A stretch of DNA of 18,607 bases from Gammaproteobacteria bacterium UBA5078 (GCA_002416505.1 DIAM01000011.1:1-18607), one strand, 5' to 3'. Shown: positions 1 through 7,572, counted from the stretch's first letter. Translations and numbers: made by a program. The notes: generated by a model from the sequence alone, not told the origin.

Positions 1-392
1 ATGTAAGGAACGCCTACCTGACGAGAGAGCAGGATGTGCTCGCGCGTTTGTGGCATAGGGCCGTCAGCGGCCGATACTACTAGGATCGCGCCGTCCATCT
101 GCGCCGCACCCGTGATCATGTTCTTTACATAGTCCGCGTGGCCTGGGCAGTCAACGTGTGCGTAGTGACGGTTAGTCGAGTCATACTCCACGTGTGACGT
201 ATTGATCGTGATACCGCGCTCGCGCTCTTCTGGGGCGTTATCGATTTGATCAAAGTTACGCGCTTCGCCGCCAAACAGCTCGGCTGACACGCGTGTCAGT
301 GCCGCAGTTAGCGTCGTCTTGCCGTGGTCAACGTGGCCAATTGTCCCTACGTTAACGTGTAGTTTTTTTCTTTCGAACTTACTCTTCGCCAT
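1..392 (-). CDS. tuf: Elongation factor Tu, N-terminal part (cut by window edge)
   Basis: EF-Tu is the GTPase that brings aminoacyl-tRNA to the ribosome. Reading from the ATG at 392 leftward gives 130 codons of the typical N-terminus. The P-loop GHVDHGKT lies at residues 19-26, followed by the switch I stretch with RGITINTSH and the G3 motif DCPGH. The gene runs off the left edge, so domains II and III are not seen. It lies 135 bp downstream of tRNA-Thr on the same strand. This is the tRNA-tufB arrangement of gammaproteobacteria, where tRNAs and tuf are usually co-transcribed. Identification is essentially certain. Whether this is the tufA or tufB copy is inferred only from the tRNA neighbours. 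Confidence 0.98.
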   Translation of the reverse strand, partial: MAKSKFERKKLHVNVGTIGHVDHGKTTLTAALTRVSAELFGGEARNFDQIDNAPEERERGITINTSHVEYDSTNRHYAHVDCPGHADYVKNMITGAAQMDGAILVVSAADGPMPQTREHILLSRQVGVPY

Positions 393-527
393 GTTGATCG
401 CCTCAATTAATATTTCATTCGCCCTGCGACCATTCGGCCACTGCAGAAGCGTCAATTACACACACCTTACGAACCTGCACTTTCTTGCCAAGCGCTCTCA
501 TCACTCTGAGTGAGAAAGTCGCAAATC

Positions 528-602
528 TGGTGCTCACATCCGGAGTTGAACCGGAGACCTCTTCATTACCAATGAAGTGCTCTACCTCTGAGCTATGCGA
601 GC
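528..602 (-). tRNA. tRNA-Thr (anticodon GGT)
   Basis: Read on the minus strand this is a complete 75-nt cloverleaf with encoded CCA. The acceptor arm GCTCGCA pairs with TGTGAGC, allowing one G-T pair. The anticodon stem CTTCA/TGAAG encloses loop TTGGTAA, giving anticodon GGT. The T arm is TCCGG-TTCAACT-CCGGA. It decodes ACC and ACT. It is the last tRNA before tuf, as thrT is before tufB in E. coli. Confidence 0.97.
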
Positions 603-782
603 CAGACACTAGTAATAAACAGTCCGAGCTAAATTTGACGTCCGGGTAAGCGGCCAGACTTCGACTGCCAATTGACCTACCTCGGCAGCAATTCCCCTCA
701 AGATCTGTTTTTAAATAAATTGATTCGCCAATTCCTTGCGCTAACCTTTTCACTCCGCTCGATCGACAAATTGCCTTCAAAC

Positions 783-856
783 TGGAGCGGGTAGCGGGAA
801 TCGAACCCGCGTAACCAGCTTGGAAGGCTGGTGTTCTACCGCTGAACTATACCCGC
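783..856 (-). tRNA. tRNA-Gly (anticodon TCC)
   Basis: This is a complete 74-nt minus-strand cloverleaf with encoded CCA. The acceptor arm is GCGGGTA/TACCCGC. The anticodon stem CCAGC/GCTGG encloses CTTCCAA, giving anticodon TCC. The T loop is TTCGATT. It lies 35 bp downstream of tRNA-Tyr. The spacer to tRNA-Thr is 180 bp, long for neighbouring tRNAs of one transcript, and I found no clear gene in it. Confidence 0.97.
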
Positions 857-891
857 AGCGACCAAAAGCCTCGTCAAATCATGCCTTTAGA

Positions 892-975
892 TGGTGGAGG
901 GGGGTGGATTCGAACCACCGAAGCTCGCGCGTCAGATTTACAGTCTGATCCCTTTAGCCACTCGGGAACCCCTCC
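892..975 (-). tRNA. tRNA-Tyr (anticodon GTA)
   Basis: This is an 84-nt class II tRNA with encoded CCA on the minus strand. The acceptor arm begins GGAGGGG. The anticodon stem CAGA/TCTG encloses CTGTAAA with anticodon GTA. A long variable arm follows, then a T arm with TTCGAAT. It is the first tRNA of the cluster and lies 56 bp downstream of the SPOR gene. The thrU copy that precedes tyrU in E. coli is absent. Confidence 0.97.
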
Positions 976-1021
976 TACAAGAGCCCCAAAACCTCTCGAG
1001 GAAACTGGGTGTCTTATTCAG

Positions 1022-1057
1022 AGGCGGCATTTTATGGGAATTGCGGGGCATGTGCAA
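1022..1057 (-). promoter_or_regulatory. Probable sigma70 promoter of the tRNA-tuf transcript
   Basis: On the minus strand TTGCAC (1057-1052), a 17-bp spacer and TAAAAT (1034-1029) form a plausible -35/-10 pair. They are followed by GCCGCC, a GC-rich discriminator of the kind found at stringently controlled stable-RNA promoters. It overlaps the stop codon of the upstream SPOR gene, and the expected start near 1022 would give a short leader ahead of tRNA-Tyr. It is recognised by sequence only. Confidence 0.55.
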
Positions 1058-1769
1058 TCGTTTCACACAGTTTTTCTCCCGCGTCGATATAAGAGCGGGT
1101 GAGGCGCATCTGCGCCCATTGCTGGGCGAATTCCTCCTCCGATTCCACACCGACGGCAAGCACCCACGCCTCGCTCGCCTGCTTTTCTTCAGTCCTTACA
1201 ACGACCTGATAGCCTAGGCCCTGCATTTGTCGCTGCACATTGAGCGCATTACTCTGCTCACTAAACAGGCCCAGGGCGATCCCGTTCTCCAGCTCTCCGC
1301 GCGGCATCAGATAGGTGTCGATCGACAGATTATTGGCAGCGAACGCCGCACGAAGGGTCTCCAGCGTGCTCGCGGCCAGCTCTCTAGAGGCGAAAGGAGG
1401 CAGGAATACTCGATAGTCTGGCGCGGCAGGCACTTGCCTTATATCCACCGTTAGGCTCATACGCTGGGCATGAGTATTGCTAAAATTTTGCGCATCCTCT
1501 GCATCGCGAAATGGTCCGATCTGCGCGCAGTATAGGGCCGGCGCGGCGACAGGTTCGGTACTGGCCTGCACGAGCGGCGGCACCGGCGCCGCTTGCTGAC
1601 CTGGATACCGCAGCAGCTGCTCTGCCGAGACCTCGCCCAGCAGCTGCACGCCCTCCCCTTGTTGCGCCGCAGGCGCGGCCTCGCGAGTCTCGCTCTGCGC
1701 GGGAATAAAAAGATTCCAAGCCAGATATACTAGATTCGAAAAGAGTAGGCCGAACACAACACCACGCAT
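1032..1769 (-). CDS. SPOR-domain protein downstream of coaX
   Basis: This is a 245-residue protein with one N-terminal hydrophobic segment (about residues 3-22), which acts as a signal anchor or signal peptide. An Ala/Gln/Pro-rich linker runs to about residue 75. The SPOR-like region follows. CAQIGPF at 81-87 and GIALGLFS at 163-170 are the two strand motifs typical of SPOR folds, and residues 171-195 match the helix-strand end. SPOR domains bind glycan strands denuded of stem peptides at division sites, so a periplasmic cell-wall role is likely. Its start is 23 bp downstream of the coaX stop, with GGGA as Shine-Dalgarno, and it belongs to the birA-coaX operon. Pseudomonas carries a similar gene here. 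The specific function is unknown. Confidence 0.85.
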   Translation of the reverse strand: MRGVVFGLLFSNLVYLAWNLFIPAQSETREAAPAAQQGEGVQLLGEVSAEQLLRYPGQQAAPVPPLVQASTEPVAAPALYCAQIGPFRDAEDAQNFSNTHAQRMSLTVDIRQVPAAPDYRVFLPPFASRELAASTLETLRAAFAANNLSIDTYLMPRGELENGIALGLFSEQSNALNVQRQMQGLGYQVVVRTEEKQASEAWVLAVGVESEEEFAQQWAQMRLTRSYIDAGEKLCETIAHAPQFP

Positions 1770-1792
1770 AGAAAATCCCGAACTAAAATCGT

Positions 1793-2518
1793 TTAAGGCA
1801 AGGCGGCCGCAAGCCCCTCTAGAACTAGATCTGCGACAATTTCATGAGGCACTGAGCGCGCCTGTAGCTGTACGGACAATACCTGCGCATCGCCTCCTGT
1901 CAAATACAGGGCGCCCCCAGAGCTGAGAGCGGACTCGCTCATGGCAATCAACCACGCAACGGTCATGCTGAGTATGCCATTGTGAATGGCAGCACTCGTA
2001 GACGCCCCCGGAGTAGCTTGCTCCCAGACCGGGGGTTCGGGCAAACGAATCGCCGTACCAGCGAGCAAGCTCGCGCGCTGCATCGCAAGACCGGGAACAA
2101 TATAGCCCCCTAGATGCCGACCATCGTCGCACAGCAAATCCACCGTCAACGCACTGCCCGCATCCACAATGCAACAAGCCCCCTGCCCGCGCGCCTTTGC
2201 CGCAAGCATCGTTAGCCAACGATCTACACCTAGATTCTCAGGCTGAGCGTAGGCATTGATTACACCCGCCGCTTGCGGCGTAGATCTGGCGAACTCGGCG
2301 TCGAGGCTCCAACAAGCCCTTATGCGCAGCTGCAACTGCTCTCTAAACGCGACATCGCGCACACAGGCGACCCTGACCCGATGTGGCGCACCAAGCTGCT
2401 TAGCGAGCGTATCGAGTCCATCGTTATTGCTCTGCGCCCCGCGCGCGAGCAACACGCCCTGGGCGTCGACACTGCGCCACTTTAGCCGCGTATTTCCAAC
2501 ATCCAGATCGAGTATCAT
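1793..2518 (-). CDS. coaX: Type III pantothenate kinase
   Basis: CoaX phosphorylates pantothenate using ATP and a monovalent cation, the first committed step of coenzyme A synthesis, in the cytoplasm. The 241-residue length is normal for the family. Visible motifs are the N-terminal phosphate loop DVGNTRLKW (6-14), GVDRW (97-101), DAGSALTVD (119-127, with the catalytic-type Asp119) and GGYIVPG (137-143), all in the expected ASKHA-fold order. Its ATG overlaps the birA TGA as ATGA (2515-2518), implying translational coupling. The birA-coaX pairing is common in bacteria that lack the type I kinase CoaA. No defect is seen. Confidence 0.96.
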   Translation of the reverse strand: MILDLDVGNTRLKWRSVDAQGVLLARGAQSNNDGLDTLAKQLGAPHRVRVACVRDVAFREQLQLRIRACWSLDAEFARSTPQAAGVINAYAQPENLGVDRWLTMLAAKARGQGACCIVDAGSALTVDLLCDDGRHLGGYIVPGLAMQRASLLAGTAIRLPEPPVWEQATPGASTSAAIHNGILSMTVAWLIAMSESALSSGGALYLTGGDAQVLSVQLQARSVPHEIVADLVLEGLAAALP

Positions 2519-3507
2519 AGCGCTCCGCCTCCGTGCAAAGGCCGCATACTCGGCGTCAGCTCCCCACCGGCTATATGCACTACGCCGGCCTCTGTCTCCA
2601 ACAGCAACGCCCCAGTGTCGCTAACGCCCAAGGCCCTGCCCACGCGCCGCGAAGTGCCGCTGCTAATTTCGACATCCCTACCTTTATATGTATCAATATC
2701 GTTCCAGCGCGGCTGAAAGGCCGCGAAGCCATGCCTAGCGAAGACCGCCAATCCTGCGGTTAGCGCTTTGAGCAATGCCGCCACTATCCGATTGCGATCG
2801 GGCGCTATTTCATAATTCGATGCTAGGTCTGTGAATGCCTGGTCGATGGCCTCGGCGCTAGAGTAGGGCATTTTCACATTGATGCCGATCCCAATCACCA
2901 CCTTGCAAGGTCCCTGCGCATCGCCACCAATCTCGATCAAGATGCCGGCGAGCTTGCAGGAATTGAGCAAAATATCGTTCGGCCATTTCACACCCAAGCC
3001 TTGGTAACCACATGCGCGCAATGCATCGACCACCAGAATGGCCACTACAAGACTCAAGCCCTCGAGCGCTGCCATACCCGACTTGAATGTCCACAGCATC
3101 GAGAACGCGATATTGGCCCCCAGAGGGCTAACCCATGTCTTGCCACGGCGCCCGCGCCCGTTGGCCTGATGCTCCGCTAGCACCAGATAGTGGGATAGGC
3201 CCTCCTGCCCCTTGCGCATCGCATCGGCATTGGTTGAGCCAGTAGAGAACAGCAACTCAATATGCCCCGACCACAAACGTCGATCACCCCCTAGCCCGTC
3301 GAGGATTCGCGCGACAGACATCAGCTCCAAGGCGACAGGCAGTCGATAGCCCTTGCCCGTCACCGAGTGAATCTCGATCCCCATGCCCCGCAGCGTCTCG
3401 ACCTGTCGCCCGATGATCGTCCGCGTAACGCCCAGCTGCCGCCCCAGGCTAGCACCAGTGTGGAATGAGCCATCGGCAAGGGTCTGGATTAGTGGACGCA
3501 GGTCCAT
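2515..3507 (-). CDS. birA: Bifunctional biotin ligase / biotin-operon repressor
   Basis: BirA makes biotinyl-5'-AMP, transfers biotin to the carboxyl carrier protein and, in its long form, represses biotin genes. The 330-residue protein has an N-terminal winged helix-turn-helix (about 1-58). The ligase domain follows, with the flexible adenylate loop GRGRRGKTW (117-125), KWPND (174-178), KLAGIL (185-190) and GIGIN (206-210), and a C-terminal SH3-like cap. The presence of the HTH indicates the repressor-type enzyme. The ATG at 3507 has only a weak GGAAA as Shine-Dalgarno. It heads the minus-strand operon birA-coaX-SPOR that leads into the tRNA-tuf cluster. Confidence 0.96.
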   Translation of the reverse strand: MDLRPLIQTLADGSFHTGASLGRQLGVTRTIIGRQVETLRGMGIEIHSVTGKGYRLPVALELMSVARILDGLGGDRRLWSGHIELLFSTGSTNADAMRKGQEGLSHYLVLAEHQANGRGRRGKTWVSPLGANIAFSMLWTFKSGMAALEGLSLVVAILVVDALRACGYQGLGVKWPNDILLNSCKLAGILIEIGGDAQGPCKVVIGIGINVKMPYSSAEAIDQAFTDLASNYEIAPDRNRIVAALLKALTAGLAVFARHGFAAFQPRWNDIDTYKGRDVEISSGTSRRVGRALGVSDTGALLLETEAGVVHIAGGELTPSMRPLHGGGAL

Positions 3508-3622
3508 AAAGGGTTTCCAAAAAAAAGAGGCATCGAACAGCGCAGCCTAGTGATGCTCGGCTAAACACCGATAAGCTAGCCTTGCCGGGCAAGCTGCGCC
3601 GCGTTCGGATAAATGGAGGTAA

Positions 3623-3652
3623 ATTCTACAGAGAATGCTGACAAGTTGAAAA
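3623..3652 (-). promoter_or_regulatory. Candidate promoter for the birA operon
   Basis: On the minus strand TTTTCA (3652-3647), an 18-bp spacer and TAGAAT (3628-3623) form a fair sigma70 match, about 115 bp upstream of the birA start. A small inverted repeat, CAAGTT-GAA-AACTTG, overlaps the -35. It is not followed by a T-run, so I do not call it a terminator. Confidence 0.35.
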
Positions 3653-3677
3653 CTTGTTGAGCTCGACGCCAGCGGCG

Positions 3678-5399
3678 CTAGTTGATCTCACTAACTCGCA
3701 TCCAGGCGATAAACATCTCGTCCCAGACTTGATCGCCCCAACGCACTTCTTGCGAAGGGTCTGGGTTCAGAGGGTTCTTGAGAGAATTGTCGAATGCGCC
3801 CTCGGACACAATGACAGTGCCTGCCGGCAACAGCTTGGGCTGCTTCAGGCGATAGACCATCTGCCAATTGTGCTGGAAATTTGGGATCGATAAGAGATCT
3901 TCTCGGCTGCCATCGGGGTACTCTGCCCAATACTTCACGCGCTTGCCCCGGTAGTGCATATGGGGCGCGATGTTATACAGATAGGAATCTTTTTCAATAG
4001 TGGCGCGCGCTATCACATCGAAGTCTGAGTCGCCTGGCGGAATGACGAACTCGCCATTCATTACAGCGGTACGAGAAAGCGGAAATTCCGGCGCCTCATC
4101 CTGGAAGTACAAACCGATGCGCGTGACATCCTCTACAGGACGCCCAACGGTGGTGTAGTGGAACTGCACCATGAAACGCATGTCCTCTTCGAGCAACACA
4201 CCAGTATTCTCGTCGAATTCGACATAGTCGCGACCGGGCGCATAGCCTCCGAAATTGGTGCGACTGCCACCCCCGCTCCGGTTCTGCTTTTGTTGTTTAG
4301 CATCCTGAGTATAGGCGACAACGTGGTGCAACACAGACGTGTCACCGATATCGAAGGCATAGGCACGCACCCAGCGATCTCGATCTAGACCAATCTCCAC
4401 GGGCACGAATTTATAATCAAGCACGCCGGTTGCCGGAATCTCTTGGCGAGGAAACTCGACGATCAGATCGGGCTCGCCCAATGCCCAGCCGGAGGATTGC
4501 GCCTCTAGCTCCGTGAGGGGGTCGTCCTGCCCATCCATTGCTGCGCCGCTATCGATCCAGCGTACCAAGGTGCGCTTCTCGCTATCGGAGATTGCGTGCA
4601 CGTCAGTGAATTTATCTAAATAGGCATCGTCGATCTGACCCGGCGGCATACGCAAGGTCAATAGCGTCTCACGCATCATCTCAGACCAACCACTTACCAT
4701 CTGATGACTATTCATGGACCAGGGCGCGACGCCACCGTCGCGATGACAGGACACGCAGCGCTGCTCTAGAATCGGCACGACCTCGCTCGCATAGGCAACC
4801 GGAGTGTCGGTGGCGATCTCTGCAAAGGGGATGCTCTGCCCACCCTCCCACTGCACATCAAGCACCTCGGGGCCGTTGAGCGTTACGGCCGAAAGCACTT
4901 CGTCTAGATAGTTGCGAGAAATGCTGTCGTTAGAGTTTTTAATTGCGGCTACTGCACGGCTATCGATAGCGCCGCGATACAAAAGCTGCATGCGCTTGGG
5001 GTCTATCACGAGCGCCTCGCCCGTACGGTCGACGCTCAGAGAATAGGAAACAAGCTGAGAGGTATCCATCAGCACCGGGATATCGTTGCGATGCTGGCTT
5101 AGCGACTCCGCTACACCCGCACGAGTTTCCTCAGGAATTGCATCGATCATTAGGAAGGCGATATCTCGCCCTTCATACTTGTCACGCAGGAAACTTAGTT
5201 TATCCACTGCCCCAGAGGACACATCGCACTCGCTGCCATAGGAATACAGCACCACCGCCTGATGATCGGAATAATTACTGAGTTGGTGAAACACACCCTG
5301 ATGATCTATAAGCGCAAAGTCGCCCACAGCGCGGTCCGAGGAGGCCTGAGCTGGACAGACGAAAATAAGCAACGATATCAATAAATAAATAGACTTCAT
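3678..5399 (-). CDS. Exported thioredoxin-like / cytochrome c / PHM-like copper monooxygenase, copy 1
   Basis: This is a 573-residue exported protein with a signal peptide (cleavage likely after Ala19). Residues 24-145 form a redoxin-like domain with a single Cys58 in C-x-x-S. The usual cis-proline position reads Gly127. Residues 200-290 form a c-type haem domain with CVSCH at 215-219 and MPP at 251-253 as a possible axial ligand. Residues 305-570 resemble a copper type II monooxygenase. His358-His359 and His414 match the CuH site, and His480, His482 and Met562 match the CuM site, so all six copper ligands are visible. Positions equivalent to the PHM substrate clamp are Ala478 and Trp566, unlike PHM. 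It is a paralogue of the next gene, which has its own terminator upstream of this one. Substrate unknown; hydroxylation of a peptide or small amine or alcohol is possible. Confidence 0.82.
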   Translation of the reverse strand: MKSIYLLISLLIFVCPAQASSDRAVGDFALIDHQGVFHQLSNYSDHQAVVLYSYGSECDVSSGAVDKLSFLRDKYEGRDIAFLMIDAIPEETRAGVAESLSQHRNDIPVLMDTSQLVSYSLSVDRTGEALVIDPKRMQLLYRGAIDSRAVAAIKNSNDSISRNYLDEVLSAVTLNGPEVLDVQWEGGQSIPFAEIATDTPVAYASEVVPILEQRCVSCHRDGGVAPWSMNSHQMVSGWSEMMRETLLTLRMPPGQIDDAYLDKFTDVHAISDSEKRTLVRWIDSGAAMDGQDDPLTELEAQSSGWALGEPDLIVEFPRQEIPATGVLDYKFVPVEIGLDRDRWVRAYAFDIGDTSVLHHVVAYTQDAKQQKQNRSGGGSRTNFGGYAPGRDYVEFDENTGVLLEEDMRFMVQFHYTTVGRPVEDVTRIGLYFQDEAPEFPLSRTAVMNGEFVIPPGDSDFDVIARATIEKDSYLYNIAPHMHYRGKRVKYWAEYPDGSREDLLSIPNFQHNWQMVYRLKQPKLLPAGTVIVSEGAFDNSLKNPLNPDPSQEVRWGDQVWDEMFIAWMRVSEIN

Positions 5400-5430
5400 G
5401 ACACCTTAAGTTTTTTGCTGCTGATGGGCA

Positions 5431-5436
5431 ATTATA
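5431..5436 (-). promoter_or_regulatory. Consensus -10 box of monooxygenase copy 1
   Basis: A perfect TATAAT on the minus strand puts the transcript start near 5424, about 25 nt before the ATG at 5399. No good -35 lies 16-18 bp upstream, which fits an activator-dependent promoter. AAGG(TG) a few bases before the ATG serves as Shine-Dalgarno. Confidence 0.5.
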
Positions 5437-5472
5437 GAACAGTAAGTTGGCAGAGCTAGCTCAGCTCGTTGA

Positions 5473-5489
5473 AAACAATGTAATTGTTT
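5473..5489. promoter_or_regulatory. 17-bp palindrome upstream of monooxygenase copy 1
   Basis: AAACAAT-GTA-ATTGTTT is a perfect inverted repeat with 7-bp arms and a 3-bp centre. It is centred about 57 bp upstream of the predicted transcript start, where class I activators bind. It does not match the FNR or CRP consensus I know. An operator role is inferred from position and symmetry. Confidence 0.4.
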
Positions 5490-5535
5490 GTAACGCAATA
5501 GCCGCGACGATTTGCGCCGTCCACGGCATATAGCA

Positions 5536-5567
5536 GAAAAACAAAAAGGCGCCTCGAAAGGCGCCTT
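5536..5567 (-). terminator. Rho-independent terminator of monooxygenase copy 2
   Basis: The 9-bp stem AAGGCGCCT/AGGCGCCTT (5546-5554 with 5559-5567) has a 4-nt loop. On the minus strand it is followed by TTTTTGTTTTT running left. It lies 28 bp past the stop at 5595, so the two paralogous monooxygenase genes are probably separate transcripts. Confidence 0.85.
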
Positions 5568-5594
5568 CTTGTTAGCCGTTTCATCTAGCCGGTA

Positions 5595-7292
5595 TTACTT
5601 ACCCGTTTCGTAGTATGTCCAGTAACCGATAAACATCTCTTCCCAGCTCTGCAGGCCGAAGGTGATGCGCTTGTCCGGGTCTGGGTTGGCTGTGTTGAGC
5701 TCTGAGTTATCGAAGGCACCTGTGACGTGTACTTTGGTACCAGCAGGAAGCGTCTTCGCCTCGCTCAGCTGATACGTTGGCTGCCACGCATAGCTGTAGT
5801 TAGGAACGCTTAACAGGTCTTCCATAGTGCCGTCTGGATATTCCGCAGAGAACTTCATGTCCTTGCCACGGAAATGCATGTGGGCGCGCAGACCGTTCAC
5901 AACCACCTCGTTATCGAACACATAGCTTGCATGTACTTCATGATTCGTCGCATGCGGAGGAATTACGAAGTTCGCAGAAACAGAGCGCGTGAAGTTTTCG
6001 TGTGCTGGCTTCTCGTCGTAGAAATACATGCCTAGGGTAGTCTCATCAGAGGTGGCACGACCATTAGTGGTGAAGTGCAGCTGCATAGACAATTTGTGGC
6101 CAGCCGGAATCAAGACACCGGTGTCCTGGGGGAAGACCATCGCCTCGACCTTGCCTGGCGCATAACCTTCGAGGAAGCGACGAGCGATAGAACTCTGGTC
6201 AGCCTCGCCGCCATTGAAGTCTTCAGCCGGGGCGGTCACATAGGTCAGCAGGTGGTGAAGAACAGTCTCGTCACCTGGAATGAACTGAACCGCTTTTACC
6301 CACTTGTCTTCGTTGAAAGGCAGCTCAACATCGACGTTGATATAGTCCATCACACCAGTAGCCGGAATCTCTTGAACTGGAGTCTTAACGACGAAGTCTG
6401 GCTCACCTAACTGCCAAGATTTCACGTCTTGATACTCGAGGTTGCTCAATGGATCTGCCGAGAAAGCCCCTTTTGGCGCTCCAGCATCGATCCAGCGAAC
6501 GAGCGTCTGCAGCTCATTGTTTGAGATGTAAGCCGCGTTGTCGAAATGGCCGATTGCTGGGTCTACCTGCATAGGAGGCATACGCTTGGTCATCAAGACC
6601 TCACGGATCATGGGTGACCAACCTTGCAACATCAGATGACTGTTCATCGCGAATGGGCCAATGCCGCCTTCGCGGTGACACTCAGCGCAATTCTCTACGA
6701 TGATCGGCGCGACTTCGGTCGCGTAATCGGGCGCGGCAGAGGCTAGGGTCGCCTTAGGCGTAATATTTAGATCACAACCAGCAACCTCCATGTCCATAGT
6801 GTCCTGAACGGAATCGCTCTGCGCACTAGTCAATGTTGCTGCCAAATGATCGCCGAATGGACCACGATAGAGTACAGACAGGCTCTGTGGATCGAGCACC
6901 AGCACTTCGCCGGCCTGAGTAATGTTTAGCGTCTCGGCAACCAGCTGCGAGCTGTCCAATAGGATGGGAAGGTCGATGCCCTGGTCTTTCGCAGCCTTGC
7001 GAATCGCCGTGAGGTCGTCCTGCGCGGAGTTGATCATCAAGAAGGCAACATTCTTGGCCTCCCACTCGGCACGCAATTCTTGCAGCTTGGAGGCGGCAGT
7101 TTGGCTCGCAGCGCAGCTGTTAGATTGGGAAAGCACAACAATGGCTTCCTTGTTGCGGTATTTACTGAACTGGTGAAAATCACCGTTCTGGTCCAGAAGC
7201 GCAAAGTCTCCGGCCCGTTCTGGTGCGGCGAATGCAGAAACGCTCAGGGCGCCCGCTATGGCAAAGGTGGTAAGAATACTTAGGGACTTCAT
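5595..7292 (-). CDS. Exported thioredoxin-like / cytochrome c / PHM-like copper monooxygenase, copy 2
   Basis: This is the paralogue of the 3678-5399 gene, with 565 residues from the ATG at 7292. That start is preferred to the GTG at 7301, because GGAG sits about 8 nt before the ATG and would overlap the GTG. A signal peptide (cleavage near residues 20-23) is followed by a redoxin-like domain with lone Cys60 (C-x-x-S). Then comes a haem domain with CAECH at 202-206 and MPP at 238-240, then the copper domain. CuH ligands match His346-His347 and His406; CuM ligands match His471, His473 and Met553. Arg469 and Tyr557 fall where I recall rat PHM having Arg240 and Tyr318, which hold the substrate carboxylate. 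This copy is thus the more PHM-like. It is transcribed divergently from a PAL-like gene. The real substrate is unknown. Confidence 0.84.
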   Translation of the reverse strand: MKSLSILTTFAIAGALSVSAFAAPERAGDFALLDQNGDFHQFSKYRNKEAIVVLSQSNSCAASQTAASKLQELRAEWEAKNVAFLMINSAQDDLTAIRKAAKDQGIDLPILLDSSQLVAETLNITQAGEVLVLDPQSLSVLYRGPFGDHLAATLTSAQSDSVQDTMDMEVAGCDLNITPKATLASAAPDYATEVAPIIVENCAECHREGGIGPFAMNSHLMLQGWSPMIREVLMTKRMPPMQVDPAIGHFDNAAYISNNELQTLVRWIDAGAPKGAFSADPLSNLEYQDVKSWQLGEPDFVVKTPVQEIPATGVMDYINVDVELPFNEDKWVKAVQFIPGDETVLHHLLTYVTAPAEDFNGGEADQSSIARRFLEGYAPGKVEAMVFPQDTGVLIPAGHKLSMQLHFTTNGRATSDETTLGMYFYDEKPAHENFTRSVSANFVIPPHATNHEVHASYVFDNEVVVNGLRAHMHFRGKDMKFSAEYPDGTMEDLLSVPNYSYAWQPTYQLSEAKTLPAGTKVHVTGAFDNSELNTANPDPDKRITFGLQSWEEMFIGYWTYYETGK

Positions 7293-7331
7293 ATTGGACA
7301 CTCCAGTATCGAATTAACTTATTCACTCTAA

Positions 7332-7347
7332 TCGAGCTCTCGCTCGA
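7332..7347 (-). promoter_or_regulatory. Leader hairpin of PHM-like copy 2
   Basis: TCGAGC (7332-7337) and GCTCGA (7342-7347) pair. On the minus strand the loop reads GAGA, a GNRA tetraloop. The hairpin sits 40 nt before the ATG at 7292, inside the predicted 5' leader. It may stabilise the mRNA or be a binding site. No T-run follows, so it is not a terminator. Confidence 0.35.
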
Positions 7348-7369
7348 AATCTTCAAAAAACTGGCGGGT

Positions 7370-7399
7370 AGTGTAACGCTTTGAAACGAATTACAACAA
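7370..7399 (-). promoter_or_regulatory. Candidate promoter of PHM-like copy 2
   Basis: On the minus strand TTGTTG (7399-7394), an 18-bp spacer and TACACT (7375-7370) make a moderate sigma70 match. The start would fall near 7363, giving a leader of about 70 nt that contains the GNRA hairpin. Confidence 0.3.
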
Positions 7400-7572
7400 C
7401 GCCTCCTCGCCCATGGCGATAGAGTGGCCAATACTCTCGACGAACTGCATGAAACCATAGGCAAAACCTAGAGATCGCGACGAATAGCCGCCCGCTTGAC
7501 GGCCCAACCCATCGGATTCGCGGCCTGCGCGCCGCAAAAGACACGCGCAGCAGTTTCGGTTACATTGCGATA

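Noticed and set aside
415..780. 121-codon open frame on the minus strand
   Set aside because: It runs through the whole tRNA-Thr gene and its protein resembles nothing; it is a by-product of tRNA sequence.
881..1217. Open frames over tRNA-Tyr and the SPOR gene on the plus strand
   Set aside because: They are antisense to a clear tRNA and a clear gene; their N-terminal residues are translated tRNA sequence, a common mis-annotation.
3635..3660. Terminator at the CAAGTT-GAA-AACTTG repeat
   Set aside because: Short stem, 3-nt loop and no T-run in the direction of the upstream monooxygenase gene.
892..3677. tRNA-anchored genomic island
   Set aside because: The tRNA 3' ends face tuf, and the birA operon separates them from the accessory genes; no integrase or repeated tRNA end was found.
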